From positions 62,001 to 126,000 of the forward strand of contig NZ_JANJZD010000015.1 in assembly GCF_024623325.1 (NCBI RefSeq): a stretch of 64,000 bases of DNA, written 5' to 3'. Below the pieces are notes generated by a model, which searched no databases, had not been told where the DNA came from, and saw only the letters and a program-made list of their open reading frames with translations. This DNA is from Acetatifactor muris (GTDB taxonomy: Bacteria > Bacillota > Clostridia > Lachnospirales > Lachnospiraceae). A program made the position numbers and the translations under genes. Position 1 is the stretch's first letter; every line of letters begins with the position of its first letter. Positions 44,657-54,332 of this stretch are shown in pieces.

Positions 44657-45616
44657 TTATTGATCCGGCTTTCTGGTCAAAGTCACAAAAGCCATCACCG
44701 CGACCCCGGCAAAGATGACTATCCCGCCGATTGCCAGCAACCAGATCCAGTCAATCTTCCCGCCGGCCTCCCCTTCGTCTTCCTGACTGCCGCTGCTGTC
44801 CGACGGCTGTTCCGCTGTTGCTCCAACGCTCTGCTCTACATCCTCCTCTTCCTCATCCTCCTTCGGCGGCTGCGTGGTTGCCGCAGGAGAACTTGTAGGT
44901 TTGGATGTACTCTGTGGAACATGGACCACCGGAACTTTAGTTACAGCCGGTTTGGGCGTCTTCTGAGGGCTGGCTGTACCGGGAGGGGGATTCTCCGTCG
45001 TTTTGCTGTCATCAGCTCCCTGAGAATTATCATCCCCGTCATCATCCCTGTTATCGTCCCCTTTATCCGGCGGATTCGGCGGCTTTGGAGACGGCGTCGG
45101 ATTCGGAGACGGCGGCGTAGTCTGAGAAGGTGCACCCGCCCCATTGATCTGTACCGCTCCTGACGATTCCATTCCTTCCACCACTCTCACTTCTGTACCA
45201 TATACATACTGAAGCGATTCTGCCGCCACACTGGCCGTCGCCGAAGTACTTCCGCCATTTCCGTCCCGAACCACAATTCTTCCTACAGTCAGAGAATCCG
45301 AACCAGACGGAAAAAGAGCCTTTGTACCCGCTATGTATACATCCAGCTTTTTCTCCTCCCGATTATACCGGTACTCCAGAATCTTCGCATTACTCTCTTC
45401 AAACAGAAACTCTGCGCTGTCCGCATTCACTGCATCTACAGAGACGCTGAAACATATCGTGGACGCCCCGTCATTTGCCATCTGGGAAGAGACCAGCGTA
45501 ACCGTTCCTTTTTCGTCCAGCCGGACTGCACCTGCTTCTTCCGCGTGGGCTCGTGCCGGCAGCATCACCGCCAGCACCAGTACCGATGCAAGAATTCCAA
45601 TCTTGTATCTTCTCAT
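44657..45616 (-). CDS. Membrane-anchored surface protein with cohesin-like domain
   Basis: A 319-residue protein. A signal peptide (1-25, ending PARAHA) is followed by a beta-rich domain (about 27-155) whose pattern (TICFSVSVDAVNADSAEFLF, then KKLDVYIAGTKALFPSGSDS and LTVGRIVV) resembles cohesin. A Pro/Thr/Ser/Asp-rich spacer of about 120 residues follows, then one membrane helix (LLAIGGIVIFAGVAVMAFV) and a short basic end. It begins three bases after the M60 peptidase gene stops, so both are one operon. The neighbour carries a dockerin. I infer that it holds the enzyme on the cell surface; cohesin assignment is by pattern only. Confidence 0.7.
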   Translation of the reverse strand: MRRYKIGILASVLVLAVMLPARAHAEEAGAVRLDEKGTVTLVSSQMANDGASTICFSVSVDAVNADSAEFLFEESNAKILEYRYNREEKKLDVYIAGTKALFPSGSDSLTVGRIVVRDGNGGSTSATASVAAESLQYVYGTEVRVVEGMESSGAVQINGAGAPSQTTPPSPNPTPSPKPPNPPDKGDDNRDDDGDDNSQGADDSKTTENPPPGTASPQKTPKPAVTKVPVVHVPQSTSKPTSSPAATTQPPKEDEEEEDVEQSVGATAEQPSDSSGSQEDEGEAGGKIDWIWLLAIGGIVIFAGVAVMAFVTLTRKPDQ

Positions 45617-45619
45617 GTT

Positions 45620-48600
45620 CTATTCCTTTATTCCCATTGTTTCTCCACTGCTGTTGGCACTTCCGCTGGTATTGCTTCCGGCTGCTCCACTGTTATCGGC
45701 ACTTCCGCCACCGGCATTACTGTCGGTAGTTCCGCTGCTGTTGGCGCTTCCACTGATATTGCTTCCGGCTGCTCCACTGTTATCGGCACTTCCACTGCTC
45801 TCGCCACCGGCGCTGTTGGCACTTCCGCTGGTATTGGTTTCGCTGCCCTCGCCGCTCTCACTTCCGCCACCGGCATTACTGCCGGTAGTTCCACTGGTAT
45901 CAGCGCTTCCGCTGGTATTGCTTCCGCTGCCCTCGCCACCGGCGCTTCCGCCGGTATTGGTTCCGCTTCCGCCGGCACTGCTGTCAAAGCTGATTCCAGG
46001 CAGCTGTGACGGCACTGTCTCAAACAGGGAATCACTCACCAGCCTCTGGCCTTCATTGGTCAGGGCATTATTGACACGGTAGAGCTCCGCCCGCACTTTC
46101 TGAAGGCCTGTAAGATCCAGGTTCTGTTCCGGCTCTATCCAGTAAATCCAGGTACCATCGGATACGTTTCCGAGATTCCCCTCCTCAGGCGGATCCGCCA
46201 GGATAATCTGCTGTGCCTTCAGCTCCCCGTCCGCATTCAGACCGCCCACGATATTTCCGGCCTGATCATAGAGGATCAGCACATTATAGGCAGGGCTTCC
46301 TTTGTAGCTTCCTGTGAAGACAATGGAATCCTTCGGAATCGTCTGTCCTTCCGCATAAGTATAATCTGCCGTCAGTCTGCCGATTGCCACTGTGCCTTCC
46401 CCGGCCTTTCTGAATTCCACATTGTCTCCGGTGGGTCCCAGCACATCCAGTTCCGCGATGGATACCTGGCTGCCGTTTGCCGTTTTCAGGACAAGCTTCA
46501 CGGCATCGGTCTCATAAACGGCTATATACTTGCCGTCATCGTTAGTGAAGTACACTATACTGGTATCTGCTCCCAGCGTATCTGATGCAACGGTTTTCCA
46601 TTCACCGCCCGAACGCACCTGTATCGTGCATTCCACCGCTGCCACCGCGCTCTCCCCGTGGGTGTATTTCAGACCGCTCACGGTGCGGGTATTGCCCAGA
46701 TTCAGGATAATCTCCGACTCCCCGCCGGCTGTGGCCGTATAGACTGTGTTCACAGCATTGTCCACCAGCTGAGCCTTTCCTCTTACCTTATAACCGTCAC
46801 TTCCATCCGCCTGGTCTTTCAGCTCTTCCTCCCCTGCGGAACAGGAAGGTTCTTCGTTCTCTGTGGAGTCTGCTTCTCCCTCCACTTTCAGATTCACAGT
46901 TTCCACGGTAAAGGCACCCTTATCCAGGCTTCCGTCATCACCAATCTTCAGGGAGTCCGATACCTTAACTGCAGAACGGTTCAGGTATTGGTCAATCAGG
47001 GTAATCTCATACCACACCACCCGATTATTCATGGAAACAGTGTCCGTAAAGGCATTCCCCGTAGTAAATCCTGCCGTTTCCCTGACTGTCCTGCCTCCGG
47101 AGATGGAACAGCGCACAATCTCATATCCCAGAATATCTGCCTCGGAAATCCCCGACGCACTCATGGTCAGGTTCACCAGATGAGGGTTCTGAGCGTCTGC
47201 CGCTGCCGTCACACTGCCCACGGCCTCCACTTTTCCTTCTGTTCCCAGTTTGCTTGTGCCGCCATTCAGGCTGTACACTCTGGATTCGTCGCTGACATAG
47301 TAAATGGCTCTGGTCTCCTCCGCAAACTGCTCCGCATATTTCCGCGTCTCCGCGTCAGGCGTCTTGCCCCAGCGCACGAAGAAATCCAGGATATTTCTCT
47401 TCGCCGCGGCACAGGCCAGCCTCATGAGAGCCTGCTCCTTATCTGCACCGCTCAGATTCAAAGCCACACCTCCGGGCTTCGGCGCATTTGCCGGCGTTCT
47501 GGCATAGCTGTCCACTCGGGCGAAGAACAGATTGGCAAGCTGTTCCTCATGGCTCTCATAAGTCTTGTAATTATACCCTTTATCATAGGCCAGATGGAGC
47601 TGCCAGTACATCCCCAGCTGAGTGAACACATTGGAAGCCGCTCCCTTCGCCCCGGAAGTCACTTTGTCGTATACATTCTTATACTGGAAGCGCACGCTGC
47701 CGTTGTTGTCCTTCGCCTGGGCCAGCACGGCAAAGTAATTGTTCGTAATCTCCGCCACAGCATAAGCTCCCTGATTAATACAATGTCCGATCTCATGGGC
47801 AATCCCCCATCCGAAATATCGGCCACTCTGATACCTTCCTTCAGAATCGGACTGCACCGGCACACTGTTCACCATTCCGGGTGCAGATCCCCATTCAATT
47901 CCTATATGATTGCCGGAAGCATACATAAACGCTCCCGAGAACATTCTCTGATAGCGGATATTCAGATGACCCTTCGGTATCTGGTCCACAGCATTCACCG
48001 CAGAAGCACTCAGTCCCTTATGCTGGTAGAAGAGATGCATCATATCTTCCATGGCATCCATGGAATTCAGGATTGTCTGCGCCTTCTGCTGTGTGTCACC
48101 GGTTCCTGCGCCGCCCAGAATCTGACCTGCAGGCAGAGACAGCATCATGGTATCCAGCAGAATATCCGACGCGCCCAGGATGCAGTTCGCCTGGTCATAG
48201 TCGTATGCCACCTGTGCATTCCCGGAATTCTTATGCTCTGTCTCATGCAGGCTGTTCATTCCGGTCACATAGCTCTCCAGCGCCTTCACATAATTCTCCA
48301 CCCTGGTCAGCCGTTCGTCACCGGTCACCTGATACAGATCCAGTCTGGGCACCTGCACACCGCCGCTGACACGAACCGCATACTGATCACTGCCGCTGCC
48401 GCCATACTGCACATACAATGCTCCGCCGGACTCATATCCTGTAGTAGTCCAGACTTTGGGTATGGTAATCTTATTGGCTCCCACCTTCAGGGCAGCCACC
48501 TCTCTGCTCATGGCAGCGGCCTCCGCATGATACTGGGTGGCAATCAGCTTAAGGTCGGTCTTGTCTCCTGTCTTTTTAGTGTTATGGCCCACATAGACCA

Positions 48601-51196
48601 TAATCTCTTCCCCTGCGGCCGCTGTGACACCCAGTGGCTGCCATGCGTTCAGTCCCCCGAAGCCTCTGCCCACATCATTTGTGGTAATGCCGCTGTGAAT
48701 CTTCACAGAGGCGGCAGCATTCAGCCCGCCGTCCTTCAGAATCGTTTCCGCTGTGGCGAGCTCGCGCTCCAGAAGCTCCCGATCCGGATTATACTCTCCG
48801 CTGACGGGATCCACCGTCTGAATCTTCACTCTCAGCGCATCTATGACTGCCTGGGTTACATCCGCTCTCAGTATCGTATGAAGATCATCTTCATAGAGGG
48901 AAAGAATCTCATCCCACAGCTCATCGTAATAGTAAAAATAAACTTCCGAAACAGAAATATTTCCCACAGCCACAGAACGCGCCAGCCCGAACTGAATCTT
49001 CTTCGCCTCCACCGGCTCCGAAAACTTCAGCACATAATAAGGTCTTCCCGATGCATCGTTCTTCTTCTGCACTGAGACACCTGCCACATTCCCCTCTGTT
49101 CCATCCTCATTCCAGTAACGAACCTTTGCATAGCCGTAATCTGTATCCTGAGGAAGCGCCTCCAGAAAAGCAATGGTATCCATTTTATATGCCTGGTCGA
49201 ATTCAAAAGTCAGTCCATGGCTCAGGGACATGGGATTAAACCCGCCGTCATCCCAGGTACCCTTGTAATAGTAGGAAGAGGGATCATGGTCCACAGTTCC
49301 CCAGGCGGTTCCGGTCTGGGTATCCATAGCGCTTTCCCGCATCTCTCCGGACATGGAGGCACTGACAATATGCGCGCCCTTTTCTCCCTTTTCGCCAGTG
49401 TTAATCAGATTGTACTTCGGCATCTGCGCAGGATCCAGGCCGGTGGTCATGGCTGCCGCCGGCAGAGAAGCACCGCTTTCGCCGAACTCGTTTACACCGG
49501 TGACATAGACTGTATATTCTGTCAGATCCTTCAGATCCGTGATGGTATAACTGTTATTTTCAATCTTCTCAATCTTCTGATACTCTCCCGCCGTGCTTTC
49601 CTTATAATATAGGTTATAGGTAAGGGTATCCTTCATATTCTTCCAGGACACCACGACACTCTTGTATTTCCCCACAGCGGATACATTGTCAGGCTTATCC
49701 GGCTTGCCGGTGGGTTTGGGTGTCGCATCCACCTCATCACAGTATCCGCTGGTCCAGGTACCGTTGACGGACTGTACGCTCACCTGATAGGTCAGATAAT
49801 TGGTCAGCTTTTTCCCGTCAAAGCTGCTGATATTCAGCGCGTTTTTCGATGTGAGCAGGGTCTCCTGTTTATCGCCGTGTCTGATCAGCACTTCATACCC
49901 TGTCACATTGACACAGGGATCCCAGCTTAAGCTGATGCTGGCATTGCCCGCTTTCGCATCCAGATTCGTCGGAATGTCCATCTCCGGTTCCGGAATTCTC
50001 TCCTCCATGCCGTTGACGAATTCCACTTTGGAGATCTCCGCCAGATTGTTGTTATTCAATACACCGGTAATGGTAAATGTCACCTTCTTGACGGCAATCT
50101 GCCCGCCCAGATGAATGCGGATATTCCCTTTATCATCCAGCTCGGCCCGTACTTCCCCTCTTTCCAGAAGGTACTGTACCTCTGACTGTACAGGAATTGT
50201 CACCGATCCGTCCACATTCCCGTCCACATAGGAAAGGACAATCTGTGCCTCCGTCACAGGGTTCTCCGGGTCCGTCTCAATGATAATGCCGTCTGCAGCC
50301 GCAGAATTTCCCACTGCAGCAAAATCAAATTCCATCACCACCGGTGTCTCCCGGGAAATCTTCTGTCCATCCTCCCGGCTTAAGGCCACGCTTCCCTGAC
50401 TGCGCAGAAGATCTCCCAAATCTCCCTCCACCTTTGTGCCGTCGCCAGCCCGGGGCGTGATCACCGCCGCAGGTACGGACTTTTCTATCCATGCCTGCAC
50501 TGCCACCTCTTCATAGCTATGTGCAAAATATTCCAAATCCAGAAGGTTGGTGCTGCCGTCGCGATTTAAATCCGACATTCCCGAAGTGACTCCGCTGTGG
50601 ACGGAGTCTACAATCGCGTTCCTGTCCGCCGCATCCATTCCCCCGTCCATGTTCACATCTCCCAGCAGCAGAACACCTGGGTGAGCGGTTCCATCTTCAT
50701 AACTTATCCCTTCCAGATAACCTGTCATCAGCTTTACGGTACTGGCCCGATCTTCCACGGAGAGATTCTGCCTGTAGGTGACAAAGCCGTCCCCGGCTAC
50801 CTGCAGGGTATACTCCCCCTTCTGCAGTCCCTCAAAGCTTATCCGTTTTTCGCCTGCCTGGTTTCCTTCCAGCTCAAGCCTGCCGGTCTTCTCCGCTCCC
50901 AGGGCATCTGTGAGCTTCACCGTGAAATTCACAGAATTCTGCATGGCAAGCACGTTCCCGATCACCACGTCCACCTGCCCCACATTCCCTGCCTGCACCT
51001 GTCGTGCCAGCTCTTCGGCACTCAAAGAACTGCCCGCCTGCGCTCCGTCCCTCTGGTCGACATGGCTTTCGGCAGTCTCCTGTCTTACGTTTTTCTGTTT
51101 GCTCCGGTCCCCGGCGCCGGTTTCAGAAGCATACGCTGTCAGACCCGAACTCAGCACCATGGCAGCCGCCAGCAAAAGCGCAATCTTTCTCTTCAT
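45620..51196 (-). CDS. Giant secreted M60-like zinc metallopeptidase with dockerin
   Basis: An 1858-residue protein starting at ATG 51196 with GGAGGG upstream. Signal peptide 1-24 (ALLLAAAMVLSSGLTAYAS). A small beta domain is followed by a type I dockerin at about 177-228 with two calcium loops (DVNMDGGMDAAD and DLNRDGSTNLLD). Next come a carbohydrate-binding-like region, two fibronectin III domains (about 405-500, 505-595), a discoidin-like region (about 610-775), the M60 catalytic domain with HEIGH at 1134-1138 and a downstream Glu (HEIGHCINQGAYAVAE), further discoidin-like modules, and a Gly/Ser/Asn repeat tail (1737-1858). M60 enzymes often cut mucin-type glycoproteins, so a host-glycan target is plausible. 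It heads an operon with the cohesin-like protein. There is no LPXTG anchor. Confidence 0.88.
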   Translation of the reverse strand: MKRKIALLLAAAMVLSSGLTAYASETGAGDRSKQKNVRQETAESHVDQRDGAQAGSSLSAEELARQVQAGNVGQVDVVIGNVLAMQNSVNFTVKLTDALGAEKTGRLELEGNQAGEKRISFEGLQKGEYTLQVAGDGFVTYRQNLSVEDRASTVKLMTGYLEGISYEDGTAHPGVLLLGDVNMDGGMDAADRNAIVDSVHSGVTSGMSDLNRDGSTNLLDLEYFAHSYEEVAVQAWIEKSVPAAVITPRAGDGTKVEGDLGDLLRSQGSVALSREDGQKISRETPVVMEFDFAAVGNSAAADGIIIETDPENPVTEAQIVLSYVDGNVDGSVTIPVQSEVQYLLERGEVRAELDDKGNIRIHLGGQIAVKKVTFTITGVLNNNNLAEISKVEFVNGMEERIPEPEMDIPTNLDAKAGNASISLSWDPCVNVTGYEVLIRHGDKQETLLTSKNALNISSFDGKKLTNYLTYQVSVQSVNGTWTSGYCDEVDATPKPTGKPDKPDNVSAVGKYKSVVVSWKNMKDTLTYNLYYKESTAGEYQKIEKIENNSYTITDLKDLTEYTVYVTGVNEFGESGASLPAAAMTTGLDPAQMPKYNLINTGEKGEKGAHIVSASMSGEMRESAMDTQTGTAWGTVDHDPSSYYYKGTWDDGGFNPMSLSHGLTFEFDQAYKMDTIAFLEALPQDTDYGYAKVRYWNEDGTEGNVAGVSVQKKNDASGRPYYVLKFSEPVEAKKIQFGLARSVAVGNISVSEVYFYYYDELWDEILSLYEDDLHTILRADVTQAVIDALRVKIQTVDPVSGEYNPDRELLERELATAETILKDGGLNAAASVKIHSGITTNDVGRGFGGLNAWQPLGVTAAAGEEIMVYVGHNTKKTGDKTDLKLIATQYHAEAAAMSREVAALKVGANKITIPKVWTTTGYESGGALYVQYGGSGSDQYAVRVSGGVQVPRLDLYQVTGDERLTRVENYVKALESYVTGMNSLHETEHKNSGNAQVAYDYDQANCILGASDILLDTMMLSLPAGQILGGAGTGDTQQKAQTILNSMDAMEDMMHLFYQHKGLSASAVNAVDQIPKGHLNIRYQRMFSGAFMYASGNHIGIEWGSAPGMVNSVPVQSDSEGRYQSGRYFGWGIAHEIGHCINQGAYAVAEITNNYFAVLAQAKDNNGSVRFQYKNVYDKVTSGAKGAASNVFTQLGMYWQLHLAYDKGYNYKTYESHEEQLANLFFARVDSYARTPANAPKPGGVALNLSGADKEQALMRLACAAAKRNILDFFVRWGKTPDAETRKYAEQFAEETRAIYYVSDESRVYSLNGGTSKLGTEGKVEAVGSVTAAADAQNPHLVNLTMSASGISEADILGYEIVRCSISGGRTVRETAGFTTGNAFTDTVSMNNRVVWYEITLIDQYLNRSAVKVSDSLKIGDDGSLDKGAFTVETVNLKVEGEADSTENEEPSCSAGEEELKDQADGSDGYKVRGKAQLVDNAVNTVYTATAGGESEIILNLGNTRTVSGLKYTHGESAVAAVECTIQVRSGGEWKTVASDTLGADTSIVYFTNDDGKYIAVYETDAVKLVLKTANGSQVSIAELDVLGPTGDNVEFRKAGEGTVAIGRLTADYTYAEGQTIPKDSIVFTGSYKGSPAYNVLILYDQAGNIVGGLNADGELKAQQIILADPPEEGNLGNVSDGTWIYWIEPEQNLDLTGLQKVRAELYRVNNALTNEGQRLVSDSLFETVPSQLPGISFDSSAGGSGTNTGGSAGGEGSGSNTSGSADTSGTTGSNAGGGSESGEGSETNTSGSANSAGGESSGSADNSGAAGSNISGSANSSGTTDSNAGGGSADNSGAAGSNTSGSANSSGETMGIKE

Positions 51197-51261
51197 GCAT
51201 TTCCCTCCAGTCCCTGTATACCTGACAACAGGGATTATTTGTTTCATAAGTGTGCCCATCT

Positions 51262-51290
51262 ATTATACATGGAAAATTGTCCCAATGCAA
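51262..51290 (-). promoter_or_regulatory. Promoter of the M60 peptidase operon
   Basis: TTGCAT (51290-51285) and TATAAT (51267-51262), 17-base spacer, minus strand. The leader to the ATG at 51196 would be about 58 bases and includes a small CCCTGT/ACAGGG hairpin. Confidence 0.7.
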
Positions 51291-51331
51291 TTATAATCTC
51301 AGCTTTTGCGGAAAAAGCGATGGGACGTGTT

Positions 51332-52756
51332 TTACGGCATCAGCAGGAATCGCTGTATCACCTGCCTCCCGCACCATTTCAAATCTACAGGCATAACGCT
51401 GTCCGCAGTTACGATATTTTCTCTCTTGTATATGGTGTCTCCCACCAAATAGTCCACAGTTCCCACTATCATACCGCTTTCCACAGGCGCCGTCAGCAGC
51501 TCTTTCACACTGTATTCCACCCGGATTTCCTCGTCTTCTCTCAGAAGAAGACCATCCTTCCACTGTTCTCCTGTTCTGTCCGCCTGTCCGCCTGCATTTT
51601 CCTGCCGCGTTCCCCCATTCTTCTCCGGCCCGTTTTCCCTTCCGGCAATTTCAATATCCACATAGGCAGAATCGCCCAAAACTTCCGTCCTTCCCTTCAG
51701 CACAGGAATGGATTTCAGCCTGCTTTCGTCAAAGGCAACTCCCTCCTCCGAAAAACTTCTGTAAAAATAATGCTCCAACCCATACTGCATCAGTTTCCTG
51801 GTGTCGCTCCACTTATAGCTCTTATTATTTGGCCAGCCACAGGCCAGCAGTGCCACCACAAAAGTCTTTCCGTCCCGCTTCAACGCCCCCACATAGCAAT
51901 ATCCCGCTTTATTGGTAAATCCCGTCTTGCCGCTCAGCGCACCATTCATCATGCTCAGAAACGCGTTGTGATTGGTGCAGGAATAATCCCTCCCGTTGGC
52001 ATGGAAGCTATAATTTCCGGTTCCTGTAATCTCCAGAAATGCCTCTGCACAATCTGATCCTCCTATACAGTAGGCCATGATTCTTGCCAGCTCCGCAGCC
52101 GTAGTACAATGTTCCTTCTGAATGGCGGAGCCATCCTCCAGAACAATGGTCTCCGTGGCATCCAGACCGTTGGGCGTGATAAACCAGGTGTTTTCACAGC
52201 CCAGCTCCACTGCTTTCCGGTTCATCAGCTTCACGAATGCCGCCATGGCCTGTTTGCTCTCCTCCACGGTGTACTCCGCGGTATCCTTGCTGCGCAGCTC
52301 AGGAGAAAGATACTTCTTTCCCACATGTTCCGCCAGTGCCACCGCGGTGTCATTGTGAGATTCCAGCATCAGCGAATACAGCAGATCCCCCACTCTGTAC
52401 TGCTCCCCCTTTTTTATGTACAGCTTGACCTTCGGCATACTTTCAGCATAGGGGGATACTGTCAGTATATCCTCCCGGGATGTATTCTCCAGAATCACAA
52501 TACAGGTCATAATCTTCGTAGTGCTGGCCATGGCAAGGCATGTATTCTCATTTTTTCCATACAGTACCCTTCCGGAATCCGCATCCATCAGTACGGCTGC
52601 CGACGCGTATAAATCTGTGTCCGCCGGCGCTCCCGGGGAAGAAGCCTGCCATATAGTTCCCTCCGTCTCCGCAGCCCGAATGGGAAGCGCAATGTTCCAC
52701 AGAAGACAGCAGAAAAAAAGAAAGCCGCCCAATATTTTTTTCATCCGCATTTTCAT
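51332..52756 (-). CDS. D-alanyl-D-alanine carboxypeptidase (S11 family)
   Basis: A protein of about 474 residues with a signal peptide (KKILGGFLFFCCLLWNIALP). Active-site motifs are SxxK as STTK (LAMASTTKIMTC), SxN as SHN (MLESHNDTAVALA) and KTG (LSGKTGFTNKAGYC). It trims the fifth D-alanine from peptidoglycan stem peptides outside the membrane. After the catalytic domain comes a C-terminal beta domain with an Asn/Gly-rich insertion. The start is uncertain among ATG 52756, 52750, 52744 and a TTG at 52771; none has a clear binding site. Confidence 0.9.
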   Translation of the reverse strand: MKMRMKKILGGFLFFCCLLWNIALPIRAAETEGTIWQASSPGAPADTDLYASAAVLMDADSGRVLYGKNENTCLAMASTTKIMTCIVILENTSREDILTVSPYAESMPKVKLYIKKGEQYRVGDLLYSLMLESHNDTAVALAEHVGKKYLSPELRSKDTAEYTVEESKQAMAAFVKLMNRKAVELGCENTWFITPNGLDATETIVLEDGSAIQKEHCTTAAELARIMAYCIGGSDCAEAFLEITGTGNYSFHANGRDYSCTNHNAFLSMMNGALSGKTGFTNKAGYCYVGALKRDGKTFVVALLACGWPNNKSYKWSDTRKLMQYGLEHYFYRSFSEEGVAFDESRLKSIPVLKGRTEVLGDSAYVDIEIAGRENGPEKNGGTRQENAGGQADRTGEQWKDGLLLREDEEIRVEYSVKELLTAPVESGMIVGTVDYLVGDTIYKRENIVTADSVMPVDLKWCGRQVIQRFLLMP

Positions 52757-52828
52757 GTCATCATCTTTCAATGGGATTTTTAATAATATATGAGGCTGCT
52801 TTTCCCTTTTATGTTTAACTGCAAGTCC

Positions 52829-53398
52829 CTAAATGTCCAGCTGGAGCTGTACCTCTGCCTCCGCCTGCTGCCTGAACTCTTCCATCTGCAGCGGATTCAG
52901 CTCCGGAAGCTCTTCCAGACTTCCCACGCCGAAGCAACGCAGAAACTGTTCCGTTGTGCCGAAGAGCAGAGGTCTGCCCGGGGCATCCAGGCGCCCCAGC
53001 TCAGTAATCAGATCATATTCCAGCAGCTTATTGATAGCATGGTCACAGCTGACCCCTCTCACCCGCTCTATCTCCATTCTGGTCACCGGCTGCTTATAGG
53101 CAATGATGGAAAGTGTCTCCAGAACCGTGTCTGTCAGTGTCATTTTCCTTGGCGCTTTGGCAATCCTGATCAGATATTCATACATGTCTTCCTTGGTACA
53201 GAGCTGAACGGCGTTGTCAAACCGAACCAGCGCAATTCCTCTGTTCTCCTGTCTGTAGCGCTCCTCCATCTCCCGCAGGATTTCTTTTGTAGTTTTGGTA
53301 TCCTCTTCTATCACTTCGGCCAGGCGGCTGATTTCCACAGACTCTCCCATGGTGAACAACACCGCCTCAATCACCGCTTCCGCCCTGGCTTTCTCCAT
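52829..53398 (-). CDS. scpB: Chromosome segregation and condensation protein ScpB
   Basis: A 189-residue ScpB starting at ATG 53398 (MEKARAEAVIEAVLF) after GGGGAGATTGAAA. Two winged-helix domains; VLETLSIIAYKQPVTRMEIE and GVSCDHAINKLLEYDLITEL are family hallmarks. ScpB dimers bind ScpA in the SMC condensin complex. It lies 43 bases downstream of scpA. Confidence 0.95.
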   Translation of the reverse strand: MEKARAEAVIEAVLFTMGESVEISRLAEVIEEDTKTTKEILREMEERYRQENRGIALVRFDNAVQLCTKEDMYEYLIRIAKAPRKMTLTDTVLETLSIIAYKQPVTRMEIERVRGVSCDHAINKLLEYDLITELGRLDAPGRPLLFGTTEQFLRCFGVGSLEELPELNPLQMEEFRQQAEAEVQLQLDI

Positions 53399-53441
53399 TT
53401 TCAATCTCCCCTGCCTTCCCGGCCGATTCCCAATTCGCTCT

Positions 53442-54236
53442 CTATACAGAATGCACAAAATCTGCCTCTGTATCTGTGCTGCTCTCTTCGGCACACATTC
53501 GGGAAGTAATCAATATGTCGTCAAAGATCGTTTCCTGACTGATGACAATCTTACCGGTCTTCATCAGCTCCAGAATGATCAGAAAAGTGACTATCACTTC
53601 CATTTTGCCCGCCTGTCTCTCCAGAAGCTTTCGAAAGCTGAAAATCCTGTGTTCTCTGGCATAAGCCTCCACATACAGGGTCTTCGCCTCCATGTCAATC
53701 TCTTCCTTCTCGATATTGCCATACTGGCTGCGGATGGGATCAATCTTGTCCTCCTGGCGACGGACAATAAATTTGAAGATTTCATGAAGCCTGTTCAGAG
53801 TCATATCTCCAATCAACTCTTCATAGTTTACCGGATAGCTGTACATTGCCACTTCCGGGGGCAGCTTCTGCTCCCTGTACATATTTTTCGCCGCATCCAC
53901 CTGCAGATCCCGAAGCTCCAGCGACATATATTTGTACAGCTTATATTCCAGCAGCTTCTGCACCAGTTCTGCCCTGGGGTCCTCTTCCTCCCCCTCCTCG
54001 TCCACTTCCCTGGGAAGCAGCATTCTGCATTTGATGTCGATCAGGGTCGCCGCCATCACAAGGAATTCACTCATCACGTTCATGTCCCTGGTCTCCATCT
54101 GCCGGATATAGTCCAGATACTGTTCCGTAATTTCCACAATGGGGATATCGTAAATATCGACTTTATTTTTATCAATCAGGTGAAGAAGAAGGTCCAGCGG
54201 TCCTTCAAAGACTTCCAGTTTTACAGGTATCGCCAT
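53442..54236 (-). CDS. scpA: Chromosome segregation and condensation protein ScpA
   Basis: A 264-residue kleisin. The N-terminal FEGPLDLLLHLIDKNKVDIY is diagnostic and binds SMC neck; the C-terminal winged helix (VTFLIILELMKTGKIVISQE) binds the SMC head. An acidic loop (EVDEEGEEEDPRAEL) lies in the middle. It closes the SMC ring in chromosome compaction. The operon with scpB is standard. Confidence 0.96.
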   Translation of the reverse strand: MAIPVKLEVFEGPLDLLLHLIDKNKVDIYDIPIVEITEQYLDYIRQMETRDMNVMSEFLVMAATLIDIKCRMLLPREVDEEGEEEDPRAELVQKLLEYKLYKYMSLELRDLQVDAAKNMYREQKLPPEVAMYSYPVNYEELIGDMTLNRLHEIFKFIVRRQEDKIDPIRSQYGNIEKEEIDMEAKTLYVEAYAREHRIFSFRKLLERQAGKMEVIVTFLIILELMKTGKIVISQETIFDDILITSRMCAEESSTDTEADFVHSV

Positions 54237-54332
54237 AGTATCCTCGTTTATGCTTTCTCTCCCGTCGGTTTCAACAGCCCGGTTTCTTATTTTACCTTTT
54301 TTTCCCTCTCATTTCAAGAAAGAACATATGTT

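Noticed and set aside
46658..49075. 805-residue plus-strand frame opposite the M60 peptidase
   Set aside because: Antisense shadow; no family motifs, no start signals, while the minus-strand frame has signal peptide, dockerin and HEIGH motif.
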